From the NCBI RefSeq assembly GCF_000621745.1, contig NZ_KK211337.1, forward strand, positions 129,876 through 193,875: 64,000 bases of DNA, written 5' to 3'. The stretch is from Clostridium beijerinckii HUN142. GTDB taxonomy: Bacteria > Bacillota > Clostridia > Clostridiales > Clostridiaceae. The notes beneath the pieces are model-generated. The model was given only the letters and a program-made list of their open reading frames with translations, was not told the origin of the DNA and did not search any database. Both the position numbers and the translations under genes were made by a program. The first letter of the stretch is position 1. Each line of letters starts with the position of its first letter. This document shows positions 37,717 through 47,244 of this stretch, piece by piece.

Positions 37717-38092
37717 AATTGTAATTTGCACTAGTATTATATGTGAGTATTTTATTTAAAGGTAAAAAGATGTTTGTCGTGATCATTAGGGGTAAGGAGT
37801 CATAAGGAAAGAGGAATGCTTTTAGTTTTACGTAAAAGTTTATAATTGTGTTTAGCATTCTTTTTATATGTGCATGTTTTTTAGAGACGAGATGATTTTG
37901 ATTTGCTTGCTGTTTTTTGTGGGGGGGGATGGTCTTAGTTCCACTTAATAAGTTCAGAATTGTGCTTTGCACTCTTTTCATATGTGCGTGCTTTTTTTAT
38001 GGAAATGATTATAGTCGTAGTTTACGCTTTTTTCTAGGGGGAATGATCTTGGTTGCGCTGCGCGCTTTTTATAGGTGTATATTTTTTGAATA
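37717..38092. repeat. Decayed tandem repeats before asp23
   Basis: Four degenerate copies of a roughly 95-125-bp unit begin near 37717, 37844, 37958 and 38052. The best-kept core is AATTGTGYTTWGCAYTCTTT followed by YATATGTGCRTGYTTTTT. Between cores lie GGGG-rich boundaries, including a run of eight G at 37921-37928, extraordinary for this AT-rich DNA. In one frame the units encode similar short hydrophobic peptides (GMVLVPL, GMILVAL, GMLLVLR), with stop codons in the oldest copy. I take it as a degenerate repeat, not a gene. The flanking part 37489-37716 shows nothing recognisable. Confidence 0.65.
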
Positions 38093-38182
38093 CTTGAATA
38101 AAATATTGTTCTAATATAGAATATAAAATAAGATATAAATATAGAATAGAAAATAAGAGATAAGAATTTAGGAGGAATATGG

Positions 38183-38533
38183 ATGGTTGGATTTTCAAAC
38201 GAAAATGGTAATATAAATTATTCAGAAGAAGTTCTAGCTAAAATTGTTGGATTATCCACAATGGAATGCTATGGAGTAGTTGGAATGGTTTCTAAAAATG
38301 CTAGTGAAGGATTTTGGGAACTTATAGGTATAGAAAATTTTAGCAAGGGTGTAAAAATACAGCTAACAAGTGAGAAAAAATTACAAATAGAATTGTTTGT
38401 AATGGTTGAATATGGAACAAAGATATCGGTTATATCTAATAATATAATTCAAAAAGTACGTTATAGTGTTGAAAATTACACAGGACTTAAGGTGTCATCT
38501 ATAACAGTAAATGTGCAAGCGGTTAGAGTTTAG
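38183..38533 (+). CDS. Asp23/Gls24 family protein (YloU type)
   Basis: A 116-residue protein of the Asp23/Gls24 envelope-stress family: INYSEEVLAKIVGLSTMECYGVVGM at the start, then VMVEYGTKISVISNNIIQKV and TVNVQAVRV. The Bacillus equivalent, YloU, sits in the same place before yloV and is linked to envelope and lipid homeostasis; the exact role is unknown. The ATG at 38183 follows GGAGGAATATGG; an ATG four bases earlier is out of frame. Confidence 0.9.
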   Translation: MVGFSNENGNINYSEEVLAKIVGLSTMECYGVVGMVSKNASEGFWELIGIENFSKGVKIQLTSEKKLQIELFVMVEYGTKISVISNNIIQKVRYSVENYTGLKVSSITVNVQAVRV

Positions 38534-38546
38534 GAGGTTAAACTAA

Positions 38547-40187
38547 ATGGAATATACAAAGATAAATGGCCATGATTTTTATAACATGGTTGTGAATGCT
38601 AGCAATAAATTGCTAGAGCAAAGTGATTTCGTAAATGCACTTAACGTATTCCCTGTTCCAGACGGAGATACTGGAACTAATATGTCCATGACGTTTAAGG
38701 CTGCAGTTAAAGAGATAGAAGGTATGGATACTGATTCTATAGGAGAAATGTCAAAAAGATTAGCTAAAGGTGCTCTAATGGGAGCTAGGGGTAACTCTGG
38801 TGTTATATTATCACAAATCCTTAGAGGTTTTTCTAAAGGCCTAGAAGGAAAAAAAGAAGCGGATATTAAAGAATTTGCAGTAGCCTTTTCAGAGGGATCA
38901 AAGTCAGCATACAAGGCAGTAATGAGGCCTACTGAAGGTACTATACTTTCCGTAATCAGGGCGGCTGCTGAAGCAGCGGTATCATCTGATGCTAAAGATA
39001 TAGTTGGCTTTATGGAAGAGATAACAGTTAAAGCAAAGGAAATGTTAGATAGAACTCCAGAATTATTACCAGCACTAAAAAAAGCTAAAGTAGTTGATTC
39101 TGGAGGAATGGGTCTTTATATTATACTTCAAGGTATGTTTGAAGCATTAAAGAATGATATTAAAGCTGAACTAAGTGATATAAAGATAAGTGGTGCAAAT
39201 GGCACTTTAGCTAAAGCTACAGAGGAAATTGATATAAAATTTGGTTATTGCACTGAATTTATAATACTTGGTGATGCTAAACGCGCACAAGACTTCCAAA
39301 ATCAGATAGAGAGTCTTGGAGACTCGATGATAGTTGTTGGATATGATGATGTTATAAAAGTGCACATACATACTAATGATCCTGGCTTGGTGTTATCAAA
39401 AGCAGTTGCTATAGGGGAATTATCAAAGATAAAGATTGATAATATGCGAGAAGAGCATAGAGAGCTATTAATCAATACTAAGGAATTAACAGAAAATTCA
39501 TCTTCAGATGAAAGTGTTGACGATGAGAAGAAAAAGTATGGATTTATAACAGTTGCTATGGGAGATGGAATTTCAAATATCTTTAAGGACTTAGGAATAG
39601 ATCATGTCATTGAAGGTGGTCAGACAATGAATCCATCCACTCAGGATATTTTAGATGCTGTTGAGAAAATAAATGCCGAACATATTTTCATTATGCCGAA
39701 TAATAAGAATATAATTATGGCAGCTAATCAAGCAGCAGAAATATCAAGTAAAAATATATTAGTAGTACCTACAACAACTATTCCTCAAGGAATAGCATGT
39801 GCTACAATGTTTAATTATGATTCTGAAGTTGAAGAAAATTTCACGAATTTAAAGGATGCAATTGAAGTAGTTAAAACTGGTTCGGTGACTTATGCAGTTC
39901 GTGATACAGAAATTGATGGGATAGATATTAAACAAGGAAATATGTTAGGAATTGTAGAAGGTAAAATAAAAGAGGTAGGCGAAGACAAGAAGGATGTTGC
40001 CGGTAAAGTCCTAGAGGATATGATAGATGATGAAAGTGAACTTATTACTGTATATTATGGTGAAGATGTAAGTGATGAAGATGCAAATGAATTCGAGGTT
40101 GAGTTAAAGGAAAAATACGAAGACTTAGATATTCAATTTTATAAAGGAAATCAACCACTATATTACTTTTTAATATCAGTAGAATAA
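38547..40187 (+). CDS. yloV: DAK2-domain kinase YloV (FakA-like fatty acid kinase)
   Basis: The 546-residue protein starts with a dihydroxyacetone-kinase-2 domain (LNVFPVPDGDTGTNMSMT, GARGNSGVILSQ, GTILSVI), the ATP-binding kinase part, and ends with a DegV-like domain (about 330-546). In S. aureus the homologous FakA works with FakB lipid-binding proteins to phosphorylate exogenous fatty acids. A fakB gene is not in the window. It is cotranscribed with the Asp23 gene (13-base gap) and precedes recG. Confidence 0.92.
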   Translation: MEYTKINGHDFYNMVVNASNKLLEQSDFVNALNVFPVPDGDTGTNMSMTFKAAVKEIEGMDTDSIGEMSKRLAKGALMGARGNSGVILSQILRGFSKGLEGKKEADIKEFAVAFSEGSKSAYKAVMRPTEGTILSVIRAAAEAAVSSDAKDIVGFMEEITVKAKEMLDRTPELLPALKKAKVVDSGGMGLYIILQGMFEALKNDIKAELSDIKISGANGTLAKATEEIDIKFGYCTEFIILGDAKRAQDFQNQIESLGDSMIVVGYDDVIKVHIHTNDPGLVLSKAVAIGELSKIKIDNMREEHRELLINTKELTENSSSDESVDDEKKKYGFITVAMGDGISNIFKDLGIDHVIEGGQTMNPSTQDILDAVEKINAEHIFIMPNNKNIIMAANQAAEISSKNILVVPTTTIPQGIACATMFNYDSEVEENFTNLKDAIEVVKTGSVTYAVRDTEIDGIDIKQGNMLGIVEGKIKEVGEDKKDVAGKVLEDMIDDESELITVYYGEDVSDEDANEFEVELKEKYEDLDIQFYKGNQPLYYFLISVE

Positions 40188-40190
40188 AAA

Positions 40191-40227
40191 ATAGTAAGGG
40201 CGCCTAATGCTAGGTGCTCTTATTATT
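40191..40227 (+). terminator. Terminator after yloV
   Basis: AATAGTAAGGGCGCCTA and TAGGTGCTCTTATTATT pair around ATGC with G-U pairs. It is a stem with a weak U tail, so some read-through into recG is likely. Confidence 0.7.
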
Positions 40228-40244
40228 TAGGGAGGAGGAGAAGG

Positions 40245-42281
40245 GTGTTGGATATATATAGCAATATTTCAACATTAAAAGGAGTAGGCCCGAAGGCCAC
40301 AGAAAAATTAAATAGATGTGGAATTTTTAATATATTAGATATTCTGTTATATTTTCCAAGAGATTATGAATTTGTAGATAGTAATGTGGAATTTGAAAAT
40401 ATTACAGGAGAAGACAAGCAAATTTTAAAGTGTAAAGTTATTAGATTTAGAGGCGATGTAAAAACTAAAACTGGTAAATTATTAACCACTATAGAATTTG
40501 ATTATAATGGATATAAAGTATCTGGAAAGTGGTTTAATCAAAGGTATATAAAAAACTCTTTTAAAATAGGAGTAATATATAATTTGATGGGTAAATTTAA
40601 AAGGATAGGAAGTACTTTAGAGGTTGTTAATCCTATGGTCACATGTGAAGAAGCGATTTCAAGTGAGATCATCCCTAAATATCCTCTAAAAGGTGATATA
40701 AGCAATAAGTTGTTTGAAAAATTAATTAACGAAATTTTGTCCAAGATGACTGTTAAAGAGAATTTGCCTCAAAAAATACTAGATAAATATTCTTTAATTT
40801 CATTAAATGAAGCTATCAGAAGTGTGCATTTTCCGGATAATAAGGAAGTGTTAGAAAAGGCTATAATAAGACTTAAATTTCAGGAATTATTTACATATTC
40901 ACTAAAACTACTGCTTCTTAAACATAAAATTAAAAAAAATAAAGATGGTATATTATTTCAATGGGTAGATGAACTTGGTTTATTTAAAGAGAAGTTACCA
41001 TTTCCTCTTACTAACGCTCAAACAAGAGTTATACGTGAAATATTAAGAGATCAAAAATCAAACTCATCAATGAATAGGCTTATACAAGGGGATGTTGGTA
41101 GTGGAAAGACAATAATTGCACTTATAGCTATTTTTAATGTCATGAAAAATGATTATCAATGTGCATTTATGGCTCCGACAGAGATTCTTGCCAATCAACA
41201 TTTTGAAGAGGCGAAAAAAGTTTATAATGAATTTAATATAGAAATTGAATTATTAACAGGAACAACTTCGGCAAAAGAAAAGAAACGAATTAAGGAAAGA
41301 ATTAAAACTAAAGAACCGATTTTAGTGATAGGGACTCATGCACTTTTTCAGGACGACGTAGAATTCGGAAAGTTAGGACTAATAGTAACTGATGAGCAGC
41401 ACAGATTTGGTGTTGAGCAAAGGAGTAAACTTATAAACAAGGGAAAAAGGGCTGATTGTTTAGTTATGACAGCTACTCCGATTCCAAGAACTTTGGCATT
41501 ATATCTATACTCAGATCTCGATGTATCTATAATTGACGAGCTGCCACCTGGTAGAAAGAAAATAGATACTAGATTTTATGCTGATAATCAAAGAGATATA
41601 GCTTATGATTTGGCATATGATGAAATAAAAGGCGGTCGACAAGTATATATAGTATGCCCTCTTATTGAGGAAGATGAAAAAGAGGAATTAAATTCGGTAG
41701 AAACCTTATACAATAAACTTACAAGTGGAATTTTTAAGGAATTAAATGTTGAGATACTCCATGGAAAGATGAAAGGCTCTGAAAAAGATGAAATAATAAA
41801 AAGATTTAAGAATAATGAAGTTAATGTTCTAATATCAACAACTGTAATTGAAGTAGGCGTTAATGTTCCTAATGCATCTGTAATGATTGTTGAAAATGCA
41901 GAGAGGTTTGGATTGTCGCAGTTACATCAGCTAAGAGGTAGAGTTGGAAGAGGCCAGTATTCATCTTATTGTATATTGATAGCAAAGGCTAAAAGTAATG
42001 TGACTAAAAAGAGGATGCAGATAATGACAGAGTGTAGTGATGGATTCTTAATATCAGAAAAGGATCTGGAACTCAGGGGCGCAGGAGAGATGTTTGGTAA
42101 GAAGCAAAGTGGTGATGAAGGGTTTGTGCTTGCAAATCTTTATGATGATATAAAGATTTTAAGGTGTGCTAAACTGGAGGCAAATAATATTTTGCAAAAC
42201 GAATTTGAGGTAAATAGAGAAATAATTAGTGAACTTAGTAAAAATTTGGAAAAAAGTAGTAAATATATTTGCTTTAATTAA
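40245..42281 (+). CDS. recG: ATP-dependent DNA helicase RecG
   Basis: RecG remodels stalled forks and branched recombination intermediates. The N-terminal wedge domain (about 1-220, starting LKGVGPKATEKLNRCGI) precedes Walker A GDVGSGKT, DEQH, TATPIPRT, STTVIEVGVNVPNA and QLRGRVGRG. It is 678 residues. The GTG start follows GGAGGAGGAGAAGG. Its neighbour rsmD is on the same strand after a 148-base gap. Confidence 0.97.
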   Translation: MLDIYSNISTLKGVGPKATEKLNRCGIFNILDILLYFPRDYEFVDSNVEFENITGEDKQILKCKVIRFRGDVKTKTGKLLTTIEFDYNGYKVSGKWFNQRYIKNSFKIGVIYNLMGKFKRIGSTLEVVNPMVTCEEAISSEIIPKYPLKGDISNKLFEKLINEILSKMTVKENLPQKILDKYSLISLNEAIRSVHFPDNKEVLEKAIIRLKFQELFTYSLKLLLLKHKIKKNKDGILFQWVDELGLFKEKLPFPLTNAQTRVIREILRDQKSNSSMNRLIQGDVGSGKTIIALIAIFNVMKNDYQCAFMAPTEILANQHFEEAKKVYNEFNIEIELLTGTTSAKEKKRIKERIKTKEPILVIGTHALFQDDVEFGKLGLIVTDEQHRFGVEQRSKLINKGKRADCLVMTATPIPRTLALYLYSDLDVSIIDELPPGRKKIDTRFYADNQRDIAYDLAYDEIKGGRQVYIVCPLIEEDEKEELNSVETLYNKLTSGIFKELNVEILHGKMKGSEKDEIIKRFKNNEVNVLISTTVIEVGVNVPNASVMIVENAERFGLSQLHQLRGRVGRGQYSSYCILIAKAKSNVTKKRMQIMTECSDGFLISEKDLELRGAGEMFGKKQSGDEGFVLANLYDDIKILRCAKLEANNILQNEFEVNREIISELSKNLEKSSKYICFN

Positions 42282-42357
42282 TTTGAAATATTATGTATAG
42301 ATATGTTAATATATAAAATATATAGCATAGACATATAAAAATAATAAATCTAGTGTT

Positions 42358-42389
42358 CTGATGAGGAGTGCAAGCCTCATTTAAATCAG
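42358..42389 (+). other. Small two-part hairpin between recG and rsmD
   Basis: CTGAT/ATCAG encloses GAGG/CCTC around AGTGCAAG. There is no U tract directly after it. It may be part of the rsmD leader or a weak terminator. It is not a hammerhead ribozyme, since no GAAA follows the stem. Confidence 0.35.
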
Positions 42390-42429
42390 GTTTTAATTGA
42401 TATCATATGTCTGAAGGAGGAATAAAATT

Positions 42430-42987
42430 TTGAGAATAATAGCAGGAAAAGCAAGAGGACATAAATTAATACCTCCAGCTACAATGGAAACAAGGCCGAC
42501 ATTAGACAGGGTTAAAGAGGCTATGTTTAGTTCAATTCAAATGTATATACCAGAGGCAGTAGTTGTAGACGTTTTTGCTGGAACAGGAAGCCTGGGATTA
42601 GAAGCGGCAAGCAGAGGGGCAAGTGAAGTTTATTTATTTGATAAAAGCTCTGTGACTTTTCCTTTGTTGAAGGAAAATGTAGAAAGTCTCAAGTTCCAAG
42701 ATTTTTGTTTTCCAATGAATATAGATGCTTATGAAGGCTTAAAGAATCTTGCTAATAAGGGAAAGAAATTTGACATAATATTTATTGATCCACCTTATTG
42801 TAAAGAAATGATTCCAGAAGCTATGAAAATTGTTAAGGATAATGAAATACTAAAGAATGATGGAATAATAGTTACTAAAATAGATACTATTGAAGAAATT
42901 TATGAAGGGTATAAAGATATAAAGTTAACAAAGAGTAAGAAGTATGGAAATACAACAGTATGTTATTACAGGTATGAGGAGAAATAA
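42430..42987 (+). CDS. rsmD: 16S rRNA m2G966 methyltransferase RsmD
   Basis: RsmD methylates G966 of 16S rRNA. The 185 residues begin RIIAGKARGHKLIPP and contain RPTLDRVKEAMFSS, VDVFAGTGSLGLEAASRGA for cofactor binding and the catalytic IDPPY. It starts with TTG after GAAGGAGGA. It is paired with coaD, three bases downstream, as in many bacteria. Confidence 0.96.
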   Translation: MRIIAGKARGHKLIPPATMETRPTLDRVKEAMFSSIQMYIPEAVVVDVFAGTGSLGLEAASRGASEVYLFDKSSVTFPLLKENVESLKFQDFCFPMNIDAYEGLKNLANKGKKFDIIFIDPPYCKEMIPEAMKIVKDNEILKNDGIIVTKIDTIEEIYEGYKDIKLTKSKKYGNTTVCYYRYEEK

Positions 42988-42990
42988 GAA

Positions 42991-43470
42991 ATGAGAGTTG
43001 CAGTATACCCTGGAAGTTTTGATCCTATAACTAATGGCCATCTAGATATTATAAAAAGAGGAGCAAAGGTCTTTGATAAAGTAATAGTTGCGGTATTAGT
43101 TAATGTTGATAAGAAATATCTTTTTGAAAGCAACGAAAGAGTTGAGCTTATAAAAAGAGTGACAAGAGATATTGGAAATGTTGAAATAAGAAGTTTTGAT
43201 GGACTTTTAGTTAATTTCTTAAAAGAATGTAAGACTAATATAATATTAAAGGGATTAAGAACAGCTTCTGATTTTGAGTATGAGTTTCAAATGGCATTTA
43301 TTAATAATGAATTAGATTCGAATACTGAAACTGTATGTATGATGTCATCATCTAAAAATATACATATTAGTTCCTCAACTGTTAAGCAGGTGGCAAAGTT
43401 TGGGGGAGATATTAGTGGACTTGTTCCCAATGAAATTATTTCAGATATAATGTCTAGAATAAATCTATAA
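42991..43470 (+). CDS. coaD: Phosphopantetheine adenylyltransferase
   Basis: CoaD makes dephospho-CoA from 4'-phosphopantetheine and ATP. The nucleotidyltransferase motifs are [16 protein letters not shown] (TNGH) and [16 protein letters not shown]. It is 159 residues. It follows rsmD after three bases. The other late CoA genes, coaBC, lie at 23586. Confidence 0.97.
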   Translation: MRVAVYPGSFDPITNGHLDIIKRGAKVFDKVIVAVLVNVDKKYLFESNERVELIKRVTRDIGNVEIRSFDGLLVNFLKECKTNIILKGLRTASDFEYEFQMAFINNELDSNTETVCMMSSSKNIHISSSTVKQVAKFGGDISGLVPNEIISDIMSRINL

Positions 43471-43644
43471 ATGGTCATTTTCTAAGGGAGTTTATTTCCA
43501 TGATTAGAATGTACGGTGTTTAAAAGTATGTATTAAATTTAAATTAATAGTATTAACAATGATAAAATCATTTAGAAATACTAGATGGTAATTTGTTCCT
43601 GGTACTTTGCTCATTTATAGAATAAATATCTAAGGAGTGTTTTT

Positions 43645-44187
43645 ATGGAAAAAATGGAGGTAAATATAATAGAGTTATTAGAGTATTTACAAGACTTGGT
43701 GGAAAATTCATCTAAGGTGCCAATGAGCGGTAAAGTTATGATAGATAAAAGAGAAGTTGTTGATGTAATAGATCAAATAATCAACTATATGCCTGATCAA
43801 TTTAAAAAAGCTGAGTGGGTTATGAATGAGAGAGAAAGAATTCTTAATGAAGCTAAGAAAGAATATGATTCTGTTAGAAAAGAAACAATGACTATGATGA
43901 GGCAGAACGTCGAGAATCACGATGTAGTAAGAGAAGCTAAAGCGAGAGCAAAAGAAATTATAACCTCAGCCCAGAGAGAGGCTAAGGCTATAAGATTAGG
44001 TTCTAGAGATTATTCTGACGAAATATTAACACAATTAGATCAGGAGCTAGAAGAACACAAAATAAAATTAATAAAAAGCCTTCAAGAAAGCTTTGAAGTA
44101 GTAGCTAAAGAGATAGATGCAAATTTAACTGGTACATGTGATGTTATAAAAGAGAATATTAAAGAATTACGCAGTATGAAAAAATAA
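43645..44187 (+). CDS. DivIVA-like coiled-coil protein of unknown role
   Basis: A 180-residue, highly charged, almost entirely helical protein. Residues 50-175 are a long predicted coiled coil (EWVMNERERILNEAKKEYDS, then AKARAKEIITSAQREAKAI). Clostridial homologues are often named ATPase because of loose similarity to V-ATPase stalk subunits, or DivIVA-like; neither implies a proven function. No membrane segment or signal peptide is seen. It has AAGGAGTG upstream. Its last 21 bases overlap the end of ylbJ on the other strand. Confidence 0.7.
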   Translation: MEKMEVNIIELLEYLQDLVENSSKVPMSGKVMIDKREVVDVIDQIINYMPDQFKKAEWVMNERERILNEAKKEYDSVRKETMTMMRQNVENHDVVREAKARAKEIITSAQREAKAIRLGSRDYSDEILTQLDQELEEHKIKLIKSLQESFEVVAKEIDANLTGTCDVIKENIKELRSMKK

Positions 44188-45348
44188 TTTCAAGGTTCTA
44201 TTAAATATACTTAGCAAAAGTGTTAAGAGTAATATTATTAATGCTGGATATATATACACAAATAAACTTGGAGAATGGATTATTTCTAAGTTAGATGTAT
44301 AAATACTTGTAGGATACACTTTGCATAATCCATAAGTTATGATAAAACTAACGATTCCTTGGATTACTTTTAAAAAAATATATCTGCTATAATTTATCTT
44401 AGTATCGCTTACGAAAGAACTTACTTGAGCAATTACAGCAAGGCCAGAAAATGAAGTTAAAAAGCTTATTATCCCGAGCTTTAAAGGAAGTGAAATTTGT
44501 AGGGGAGAGATTATACTACACCCATTAGTCATTTCAATGCTTCCTAAAAATATACTGTATAAAGTTTGGGAAGGCAATTTTAAAATATTATCTAGCTGCC
44601 TAAATGCAATATTAATATAAAGATTGTTTTTAACGAGAGATATAACGACTGAAAAAATTATTATGAAACCACCTATAGATAATGTAGTGTTTATTCCGTT
44701 TTGAACTGCATTTTTTACAGCATTACCGAAATTCATACTTTCATTTTTAGGACAAGGGAGAGAACTTAGCTTATTTAAGTTTCTCTTTTTTTTTGTTAAA
44801 AAGCCCATTAGGATTATTGATAAATTACTTCCTATAAGTAAAATATAACCTAATGATACATTCCCTAATAAAGTTCCAGCAACAGATCCTATTAAAAACA
44901 GTGGGCCAACGTTAGAAGCTATGTTTAAAAGTCTTTCATATTCATACCTGTCTATATATTCCATATTGTATAGATCTACGCAATATTTAGCACCTAGTGG
45001 ATAGCCGCATAGTATACTTGCTACAATTGGAAAGGAACAATTTCTAGAAAGACCTAATGGTTTGCAAATTAATGGGCCAAGAAATTTAGAATAAAGATTT
45101 ATCCCATCGTAGTATATTAATAAATTACATATAACCACAAAAGGAAATGTAGTTGGCAATATTGTGTTATACCATAATTTACAACCATCAATAGCTGCAG
45201 TGGTGCATTGGTTTATATTTAAAACAAAAACAATTATCAAGACAGAGATAAATATACAAATAAGAGTATTCTTTTTGATATTAAGTTGTTTGATTAAAAT
45301 AAAAACTAAGCTAATGATAAGAAACCATAAGATAATAATATATATCAT
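44167..45348 (-). CDS. ylbJ: Sporulation integral membrane protein YlbJ
   Basis: A 393-residue polytopic membrane protein with about eight to ten hydrophobic segments and two Gate/nucleoside-recognition-like blocks (YYDGINLYSKFLGPLICKPLG and NAVKNAVQNGINTTLSIGGF). YlbJ is needed for heat-resistant spores in Bacillus and is made in the mother cell. A loose SigmaE-like pair (AATATT near 45399, AATATAAA near 45378) lies upstream on the minus strand, with a 15-base spacer, but the match is weak. It follows tmcAL after 52 bases, the ylbM-ylbJ pairing of Bacillus. No terminator separates it from the convergent gene. Confidence 0.9.
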   Translation of the reverse strand: MIYIIILWFLIISLVFILIKQLNIKKNTLICIFISVLIIVFVLNINQCTTAAIDGCKLWYNTILPTTFPFVVICNLLIYYDGINLYSKFLGPLICKPLGLSRNCSFPIVASILCGYPLGAKYCVDLYNMEYIDRYEYERLLNIASNVGPLFLIGSVAGTLLGNVSLGYILLIGSNLSIILMGFLTKKKRNLNKLSSLPCPKNESMNFGNAVKNAVQNGINTTLSIGGFIIIFSVVISLVKNNLYINIAFRQLDNILKLPSQTLYSIFLGSIEMTNGCSIISPLQISLPLKLGIISFLTSFSGLAVIAQVSSFVSDTKINYSRYIFLKVIQGIVSFIITYGLCKVYPTSIYTSNLEIIHSPSLFVYIYPALIILLLTLLLSIFNRTLKLFFHTA

Positions 45349-45400
45349 GAAATCACCCCAATCAATAATATTTATATTCTTATGGTTATGTAAAATATTA

Positions 45401-46606
45401 CTACATTATGAAAGGGCCTTTTAAATAGTCATCCATAGGGCTTATTTTTGGATTTAGCAGCGAATATGCCTTAGTTCCTAAGATGTCTATTTTTAAATGA
45501 TCACATAGGTTGTTTCGTGGCAACTTTGTTATTAAATTTATACTAGAGTTATTTTTTATACTCTTTAGAATGCTTTGTCCAGTAGAATTAAAAGCAAGAA
45601 CTCTTGCGTAAGGCGCAGGGCTCTTACATAAGTTGAACAAATCAAAATTTTCAAGGTTCAGAAAGCTTTGCAAAAGAATTCGGCTTATTCTCGTATACGT
45701 ATATCTTTTGCTCTTTGAATTTAATATTAATTCATCAAGTGAGTTGGATGTTAAAATCCCTTTTAATATTTTATTTTCTATGCCTTCTGATACATCTGGT
45801 AGATTTAAAAGAGATTTTTCGTTAGTAAGTAATTTGTATTTTATATATTTAAATGTATCTTCCTCAAAAATAAAAGGATAATTAGATGAAGATAAATCAA
45901 TCAAAATATCATAACTAGCTTTTGGCATAATATCAGCTAAGTCATTTAGAGATTTCTCTTTTAAATGCTTTCTTATTGACGTTGCAGAAGAGAATGATGC
46001 ACTTATGTTGACATCGTTATATAATGAACCTTCTCTTTTAATGGTTTTAGGAGTTATTGCGCTATTTAAACGAATTAAAGATTTTATATATTCAATACCT
46101 AAGATATTATTAGAATTGGATATTGTATTTAATAGTTCGTTTGAATTAAAATAATCTTTCAGCGCATTTGCCCGGCTAAGATGAAATGGTAGGCCTAGAT
46201 CTAAATTTGTTTTTAAAAGTTTTTTGTATTTAAAAGGTTCAGAAACTAAAACCTTTGCTATGTCTTTTAGTATAGCTATATTTCCTTCTTCACTTCCGAA
46301 ATATAAGTTATCTATTATGCCTAATGAATTAAGAAGAGATACGCTTCCGAAAGCAAAATGTTCAGCTGAGGAAATAGAGTAAACTAGAGGTAGTTCTAAA
46401 ACTAAATCAACACCATTTCTAATGGCCATTTCAGATCTTTTCCATTTATCTATAATTGCTGGAATACCTCTTTGCATAAAATTACCACTCATTACACAGA
46501 CTATACCATCTGCGTTGGTATCAGACTTTGCTTTACTAAGGTGATATTCATGACCTTTATGAAATGGATTATATTCTGTAATTATTCCTGTAAGTATTAA
46601 AATCAT
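45401..46606 (-). CDS. tmcAL: tRNA(Met) cytidine acetate ligase TmcAL (YlbM)
   Basis: TmcAL acetylates the wobble cytidine of elongator tRNA-Met using acetate and ATP. The nucleotidyltransferase motif is GIITEYNPFHKGHEYHL, with VCVMSGNFMQRGIPAI and KWKRSEMAIRNGVDLVLELP following. The frame is open from 46627, but the ATG at 46606 gives the family-length N-terminus (MILILTGIITEYNP, 401 residues). Its AAAGGAG abuts the ATG with no spacer, so the true start is uncertain. It is the first gene of a two-gene minus-strand operon with ylbJ. Confidence 0.9.
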   Translation of the reverse strand: MILILTGIITEYNPFHKGHEYHLSKAKSDTNADGIVCVMSGNFMQRGIPAIIDKWKRSEMAIRNGVDLVLELPLVYSISSAEHFAFGSVSLLNSLGIIDNLYFGSEEGNIAILKDIAKVLVSEPFKYKKLLKTNLDLGLPFHLSRANALKDYFNSNELLNTISNSNNILGIEYIKSLIRLNSAITPKTIKREGSLYNDVNISASFSSATSIRKHLKEKSLNDLADIMPKASYDILIDLSSSNYPFIFEEDTFKYIKYKLLTNEKSLLNLPDVSEGIENKILKGILTSNSLDELILNSKSKRYTYTRISRILLQSFLNLENFDLFNLCKSPAPYARVLAFNSTGQSILKSIKNNSSINLITKLPRNNLCDHLKIDILGTKAYSLLNPKISPMDDYLKGPFIM

Positions 46607-46718
46607 CTCCTTTTTGTTAGAGCGCATTTACAAAGATAACTAACAAATATATTTTCTTTGGCGCGCCCAAAAGATGCTATTAAGAAGCACTTATAAATTT
46701 TAAGAACTAGAAAGGATT

Positions 46719-46752
46719 TAACATATATTATTGTAAAATTTATATATGTTAA
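46719..46752. repeat. 11-bp inverted repeat in the tmcAL-pta gap
   Basis: TTAACATATAT and ATATATGTTAA are perfect inverted repeats 12 bases apart. They lie in the 700-base gap between the divergent tmcAL and pta. They could be an operator or a weak transcription hairpin. The whole gap 46607-47313 has no open gene. Confidence 0.5.
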
Positions 46753-46864
46753 AAATCATATATAAAGCTAGTATAGCATATTATGGAATTTTATAATATT
46801 TGTTATTAACGGTTTAATACTATATATATTTTTCTCATGATGTCAATAAGATATCATAAAAGTA

Positions 46865-47158
46865 TTGTTAAAAAATATACTTTTTAAATATTGCTTCATT
46901 AAAAAGTAGTTTCGGAAATATTCAGAAGATTGAAAGAATAGTGAATTTTTAATTATTATCTAATATAAACAAAAAACTAGCTTATATACAGATAGTTAAA
47001 TGAATTTACTATGAGTTTCTACTAAAACTTGAATGAAAATAATGAGAAATAGACACGAAATTTTCATTATTTGGTATACAAATTAAAACAATCGATAGCG
47101 TTTAATAATAAATTATAAAATAATTTTAAATAAAATTTAATTGTTAAAAATTATACTT
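46865..47158. promoter_or_regulatory. Two copies of a Rex-like half-site motif upstream of pta
   Basis: TTGTTAAAAAATATACTTTT at 46865 and TTGTTAAAAATTATACTTTT at 47141 are nearly identical and each is followed within a few bases by ATATTG. The first seven bases match one arm of the Rex redox-repressor site TTGTTAANNNNTTAACAA; the second arm is poor. Redox control of acetate genes by Rex is known in clostridia, but here it is only a suggestion. Confidence 0.35.
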
Positions 47159-47244
47159 TTCCGATATTGTTATTTTACAAGAGTATTGTCTGACAATTTA
47201 GATTATTTCAAATCTAAAGACTTCTATTTTATAGAGAATTTGTG

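Noticed and set aside
37917-38114. 65-residue hydrophobic open frame starting at the G8 run
   Set aside because: It runs through the decayed tandem repeat, its start codon lies in the G run, and the sister repeat unit upstream carries stop codons in the same frame. There is no proper ribosome site, so I treat it as a repeat product.
42358-42389. CTGATGAG string suggesting a hammerhead ribozyme
   Set aside because: The required GAAA after the stem and the third helix are absent; it is only a small hairpin.
46660-46667. Isolated GGCGCGCC in the tmcAL leader
   Set aside because: It is striking in this base composition, but it is a single short palindrome with no partner or repeat to explain.
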